Of a stretch of DNA of 51,579 bases, positions 48,501 to 51,579 are shown piece by piece. The stretch spans positions 1-51,579 of the forward strand of contig JAZQOA010000124.1 of the NCBI GenBank assembly GCA_045627605.1. The letters run 5' to 3'. Every line of letters starts with the position of its first letter. Position 1 is the first letter of the stretch. Position numbers and translations under genes: made by a program. The notes beneath the pieces are model-generated. The model was not told the origin of the DNA, searched no databases, and saw nothing but the letters and a program-made list of their open reading frames with translations. This DNA comes from RGIG5952 sp045627605 (GTDB lineage: Bacteria > Verrucomicrobiota > Kiritimatiellia > RFP12 > JAAYLN01).

Positions 48501-51444
48501 TGACGATTTGCGCCTGGACGCGGCGCTTGAGCACGGGGTTGCCGCCCGAACTTGTGTCGATGCCCCAGCGCTCCAGCTTGCCGCCGCCCACGGCGTTGAC
48601 GCCGCCGTAAGTCCAGTCGGTGGGCTTCGTCGCGGGAAACTTCGAGCTGTAGTCGGAGAAGGTGACCGCGCCCGTCACGTTGACCTTCTGGACGCGCGGC
48701 AGGCAGTCGAAGCAGCCAAAGCCAAAGGTGCCGCCATCGACCAGGGCCCCCTCGTCCTTGGGGTCGACGAAGGTGAAATTCCCGAAGTTGCCGGTAATGT
48801 AGATTTCAACTGTGTCCCTGTTGCCGTTGATATTGTAGGTTGCGGTTTTGATGCGGACGTTCACCGATTGCGCGTCCTTGAAGGCGCGGGCGTTTCCATT
48901 GGCGTAGTTGTAGGGCTGGCGGGCGTTGCTCACCCACAGGCCAACCGGGACGAACTCGTCTTCGGGCGCGTCGAGGTTGTGGCGCCAGACTTCGACACGG
49001 GTGCCGTTGTCGCTCGGCGTGGTGCCGCTGTACGCGGTGCTGTCGGACTGGACGAAACGCGCCTCGTAGTAGGCGGGCGTCACGCAGCCCAGCGGCTGGT
49101 AATAGCAGAAAATCAGCGAGAAATAGTATTGCGAGGCCGCGCGGTCTTCGACCTGCACGTTGAAGGTGGGGCTGATCGTGATCGCCGAAGAGGAGGAGGG
49201 CTTCCAGTCGGCAAGCGCGGCGCCCGAATAAAGCGCGAAGCGGCGGTCCGCCACCGAGGCGCGCGCCCTGAAGGTGACGCTTTCGAGACCGGGGGTCATC
49301 GCCGTCCCGGTGTTGCCGAGGCGGCCGCCGTTGTAGACGACGGCCTGGTGGGGCGCGATGAGGACGTTGGTCCCGGCGAGGCGCTCGGGGATGATGCGCG
49401 CGCGGTTGCGGAACCAGCCGTTGGCCGTCAGGACGTCGGAGGCCGAGTAGGTGTCGTCCCGCGTATGCTGGGTCGCGTCGGTGAAGTCGGCCGTGTCCCG
49501 GGCGAAATCCTCGCAGTTGGTTTCCATCAGGCCCCGGAGATCGGCCGTCCAGTCGTCGAAATCTTCCGTCAGCGTCTGCGTTCCGGCAAGGCCCCAGCTG
49601 TCGGCGTAGTGGTCGGGGTCGGCGTCCCAGTTGTCGAAGGTCTGGTACACGCCCTGCTTGACGACGTAGTCGAGCTCCGAGGCGTCGAGCGAGTCGTTGA
49701 GACGGTAGAGGAGGTAGCCCGAAACCGAAGGCTCGACACGGACCTTCGTAAGGTCGTCGGGGGCGCCGCCGCCGGCCTTGCCCGGCTCGCAGGCGGGACG
49801 CCCTCCCGTCGGCGTGAGGAAACGCGTCTGGTAGTTGTCGCCGTAGTAGTTCGGCGTGTGCGTGTAGTCGGCGGCGTCGGCTTCGTAGCCTTCGCGCCCG
49901 ACGAAATGCGCGGTGACGGGAACGCCGGACGAAACCGGCACGGTGACCTGCCACTCGTTGTCGCCGCTCAAATCCATCGGGTAGGAGACGGTCCTCCCGT
50001 TTTCGTAGGTCATGACCTCGAGCGTCCCGTACCGCGACTTGAAGGAGCGGACGTTGTAGGTGAGGTGGTCTTTCCCGGAGGGTTTGACGCGGGTGGTCTC
50101 GTAGGCGTTGTAGTATTCGGTGCCGATGACCTGCGCGGGCGTGACCTTGTAGCCGTCGAAGTCGCACTGGAAGTAGTAGTGCATGAAGCCGGCCAGCGTC
50201 GAGGCGGCGGCGGGCAGCTCCGCCTCGTAGATCTCCGTCTCGCCGTCGACGCGGAGAAGCGTCATGTTGGTCGAGGCCCAGTTGCCGATCGCGGCGCTCG
50301 CCTCCTTGTTCCACTTGTAGAAGACGTTGAGCTTGCGCCCGTAGGCCGGCGTCGTGCGGTCGTTGGTGGTCACCTTGCAGCGCACCTTGACCGGCTCGTT
50401 GACGGCGGGGTACCCCGGGTTGAACTGGTACTCGCCCAGCGTCACGTCGGGCGACGGCCGCGAAACGGAAATGTTGTCGATCGCGACGAAGCCAACCTTG
50501 GGGTTTGTGCTGATTAGGTTGCGCTCCGTACGCAGGATGCGCACGTAGGTCACCGAGGCGTCGTTGAGGACATTGGTGAAAGCCCAGGCCGTTTCGCGCT
50601 TCCCAAGGGCGTATTCCTGGACGTCCTCCCACGACGATTCCGGGGGGTCGTCGCTTGGCGACCGCGAAATCTGGACCTTGACCTTGCTGTTGTCGTCGAC
50701 AATCGCCTTTGCGCAGAAGGTGAACGACCCCACGCCTCCCTCCAGTTTCGGCGTCCGGATATAGGGTTTCTCGGCGGGATCGAGGTTGTAGAAGTAGATG
50801 ACGGGAAAGGTAATGCCCACGGTGTCATCTTCAAGGTAATACGAGTCGTAGGAGGAGAGCGAGGGCTTGTGCGTATTGCCTTTCAAATTCTGCGCCCAGC
50901 CGCACCCGTGGGCGATCCAGCGGCTTCCATTGGGAGCCTCGGCATAAAACTCAGTTTCCTTGGAAGAAGGCTGCTGCCAGCCTGACTTCTTAGTGTAAAC
51001 AGTGGTTTCAACAATATAGTTCAGTTTTCCCTCGTGCGCTCGGTCATACGACATATTCGGGTCGATCGTGATCGACTGCGTTGCCGACCGCTCGCTGGTG
51101 CCATCAAAGAAGCGGGCCTCGACATACCACTTGAAAGTACCGGCCGGGAGGAAGGGGAAGGGCGTCGTGTAGGTTGTGCCGTCAAGCGACGACATTGCGA
51201 CGGTATTGCCGTTGGTGGCCAGCCCCACGGTCATCGAGGCGTCGAAGAACCAGAGCGTGACCGACTCTGCGTCGCCGGTCACGGTCGCCTCGACCGTGGC
51301 CGCGTCGCTCACGGGCAGCGTCGCCCCCGGCGTGGTGGTCAGCGTCACGGACGCCGCCGCGCTCAGCGCGGCGAAACAGGCAAAAGCAACTATGCCCGCG
51401 CACTCACGTGCGCGCGAAAAAAGCGATAGGGTATTATTAGCCAT
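45595..51444 (-). CDS. Giant secreted multi-domain protein with lamin-tail domain
   Basis: The 1949-residue protein has a signal peptide (about 1-32, GIVAFACFAALSAAA). The body is a long series of beta-sandwich, Ig/LamG-like modules rich in Trp, Tyr, Asp and Thr, with sparse Cys. A lamin-tail domain lies at about 1522-1640 (WINEVWYYG, EFIEICGPAG, GGWEV, GWGFYVVGD). The C-terminus has an EF-hand-like linker (DNDALTIEQEYLLNTSPILD) and a terminal beta domain ending RFFQWQVE, similar in pattern to the end of the secreted protein at 37204-38367. No catalytic motif is recognised; a cell-surface adhesin or carbohydrate-binding protein is plausible. The ATG is 8 nt from a perfect TATAAT. Confidence 0.78.
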   Translation of the reverse strand: MANNTLSLFSRARECAGIVAFACFAALSAAASVTLTTTPGATLPVSDAATVEATVTGDAESVTLWFFDASMTVGLATNGNTVAMSSLDGTTYTTPFPFLPAGTFKWYVEARFFDGTSERSATQSITIDPNMSYDRAHEGKLNYIVETTVYTKKSGWQQPSSKETEFYAEAPNGSRWIAHGCGWAQNLKGNTHKPSLSSYDSYYLEDDTVGITFPVIYFYNLDPAEKPYIRTPKLEGGVGSFTFCAKAIVDDNSKVKVQISRSPSDDPPESSWEDVQEYALGKRETAWAFTNVLNDASVTYVRILRTERNLISTNPKVGFVAIDNISVSRPSPDVTLGEYQFNPGYPAVNEPVKVRCKVTTNDRTTPAYGRKLNVFYKWNKEASAAIGNWASTNMTLLRVDGETEIYEAELPAAASTLAGFMHYYFQCDFDGYKVTPAQVIGTEYYNAYETTRVKPSGKDHLTYNVRSFKSRYGTLEVMTYENGRTVSYPMDLSGDNEWQVTVPVSSGVPVTAHFVGREGYEADAADYTHTPNYYGDNYQTRFLTPTGGRPACEPGKAGGGAPDDLTKVRVEPSVSGYLLYRLNDSLDASELDYVVKQGVYQTFDNWDADPDHYADSWGLAGTQTLTEDFDDWTADLRGLMETNCEDFARDTADFTDATQHTRDDTYSASDVLTANGWFRNRARIIPERLAGTNVLIAPHQAVVYNGGRLGNTGTAMTPGLESVTFRARASVADRRFALYSGAALADWKPSSSSAITISPTFNVQVEDRAASQYYFSLIFCYYQPLGCVTPAYYEARFVQSDSTAYSGTTPSDNGTRVEVWRHNLDAPEDEFVPVGLWVSNARQPYNYANGNARAFKDAQSVNVRIKTATYNINGNRDTVEIYITGNFGNFTFVDPKDEGALVDGGTFGFGCFDCLPRVQKVNVTGAVTFSDYSSKFPATKPTDWTYGGVNAVGGGKLERWGIDTSSGGNPVLKRRVQAQIVTVYSAPRADGATRAFDGELQLKDSKTVNSLKFGTFTVPVKAWNESFAELRVNAGDGAVAFGDVTINSWRGTTRMGAETDVPYQEWTTKEDQAQWYDDGGHNSWIVMEGWVTNSAAGNLAAELERSRANPALDQCVIGPRFDNGLGVVSFDYKTSGGKAIYAIERSSEIDPRIWETEAVYTNTANQTGSRYCNVATNYPTQTPVRARIRLLPESDPGAKLVLDNLLTRDYPQPDSRSWRGYNICVSSNLVAGAVFSGKSCVLNDNYHDGLNPGAEDLADDTPYVQSPYMPAGIGEIAFVYRPLDSAHTGTVSIALSATGGEDPGEWEYVVTNLLLGATSYVKFCDPKIYEKGYHYMRIYSSVNDEEPFKHLPSKSRRACIDNILVTEPMKADYMISRVVLLPAQPVVGTNVTVEASISNELLNPKDKVLYVSWHVGEESWGYTNWWSWSSPRLQLFKVGNADSRTYRTQEGEGIPATEAGAVVQYVVWGIHADISVGSPDVIFENDNCFTNPAWYGSVNKNEEHVEEGFSPYFLIYSCPPGAVWINEVWYYGASTEHSHEFIEICGPAGTDIGGWEVNSYPYSNGNTPRTKNVIPEGTRLPSDYNGWGFYVVGDSETPNVDLVVKYSNKDCVPTKQDVFASQRGGVELARNGGIVEQRVAMATQASYVPNLTKAGFTYIGSRANKGTGNSLSLVDSPANDYSFRNFFDSTFYWNAAERTPGAVNMGQTLKQQGEEPTTFWFTAVINSLKRHGTQNGKTETIHVEVDAGASTSVVYVADSWYKIEAVRSNGDNIAAAAGKRTYTWALDNIQADVSNEVWFAEMTASDTDSHGHKWSAALLDWFRSKGWSEDEIDAGDNDALTIEQEYLLNTSPILDTEVALGTTDIVVDGDGFVTLTLGLTRADDGKAVTDGLNGQVGVYGQATLDPDGTWTRIGAASLPAGAFDGKTSETTPSFDAATPGLRFFQWQVE

Positions 51445-51452
51445 AATTAAAA

Positions 51453-51486
51453 ATTATAGCCTCTTGCAAGGAAATGCGCAAGAGGC
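51453..51486 (-). promoter_or_regulatory. Promoter of the giant protein gene, overlapped by an inverted repeat
   Basis: TTGCGC (51481-51476), 17 bp, TATAAT (51458-51453) on the minus strand; the ATG is 8 nt further. GCCTCTTGC (51459-51467) and GCAAGAGGC (51478-51486) form a 9-bp inverted repeat across the spacer and -35 box, which could be a repressor site or the terminator of an upstream gene. Confidence 0.75.
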
Positions 51487-51503
51487 TTTCGGACGCCGGG
51501 AGT

Positions 51504-51535
51504 TGCGCGGGCAAGGACCGCGCATCAGGACAGCG
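51504..51535. repeat. REP-like element at the right edge
   Basis: TGCGCGG with CCGCGCA around a 7-nt loop, followed by TCAGGACAGCGCC, the same flank as in the other copies but on the opposite strand to most of them. Confidence 0.75.
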
Positions 51536-51579
51536 CCGTCGTGCCCTTCGAAGTGGCCGGCAGCATCCTCGGGGTGGGC

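Noticed and set aside
48202..50517. 771-codon plus-strand open frame opposite the giant protein gene
   Set aside because: Antisense shadow with Val/Asp/Gly/Arg-rich content; the minus-strand frame has a signal peptide and a lamin-tail domain.

Overview
The window reads as chromosomal DNA of a GC-rich (roughly 60% GC or more, judged by eye) Gram-negative bacterium. LptD, a FadL-type porin, an AsmA-like protein and a diaminopimelate decarboxylase indicate an LPS outer membrane and meso-DAP peptidoglycan. Large secreted proteins ending in the same FF-x-(W/G) beta-domain, Cys-rich secreted repeat proteins, fused glycoside hydrolases and many zinc-ribbon membrane proteins make me think of the PVC superphylum, most likely a gut-type Kiritimatiellae. 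That placement is an inference from gene style, not from a marker gene. Almost every gene is on the minus strand; only clpB, a small Cys-rich secreted protein, fadL and a hybrid histidine kinase are on plus.

Layout. 1-475: no gene, only terminators. 476-5046: quinone oxidoreductase, DUF486 membrane protein, O-acetylhomoserine sulfhydrylase and a TPR secreted protein. 5037-9004: envelope cluster (metalloenzyme, lptD, AsmA-like). 9073-14420: ilvE, L,D-transpeptidase, CDP-alcohol phosphatidyltransferase, lysA, pyridoxamine kinase, MTA/SAH nucleosidase. 14637-17080: accessory operon of unknown secreted and membrane proteins. 17081-17837: a gene-free but strongly structured stretch with a long inverted repeat and a repeated hairpin. 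17838-20417: clpB. 20535-24043: an operon of zinc-ribbon Sel1, zinc-ribbon PrsW-like and small membrane proteins. 24182-26206: a NhaC-superfamily transporter under a lysine riboswitch, hence a predicted lysine importer. 26262-28866: a GH5-GH39 fusion and a decayed copy of its tail. 28983-32179: a sigma-54 activator divergent from a fadL gene that carries a -24/-12 promoter and a paired operator. 32222-38367: GatB/YqeY protein, GH-like protein, SGNH esterase-YhcH fusion, dinB, secreted protein. 38625-41105: hybrid histidine kinase and HU. 41380-43653: nagB, RhaT-like transporter, tRNA-Pro and tRNA-Lys. 43960-51444: orphan OppC-type permease, HARE-HTH/Mrr-like protein and a 1949-residue secreted protein with a lamin-tail domain.

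How it works together. lysA and the lysine-riboswitch transporter give lysine synthesis and uptake. The SGNH-YhcH fusion, the glycoside hydrolases, nagB and the RhaT-like transporter suggest use of host or plant glycans, possibly including O-acetylated sialic acid. The sigma-54 pair looks like a self-contained switch for uptake of a hydrophobic substrate.

The most unusual signals are non-coding: (1) a REP-like palindrome family with covarying stems and a conserved flank, including a 36-bp tandem triplet, inverted REPIN-like pairs and a duplication of a gene tail; (2) a separate covarying hairpin with a conserved 13-nt loop; (3) degenerate heptanucleotide tandem repeats; (4) a promoter style (TTGC-rich -35, 17-bp spacer, TATAAT-like -10) that often lies 7-8 nt from the start codon and so predicts leaderless mRNAs.
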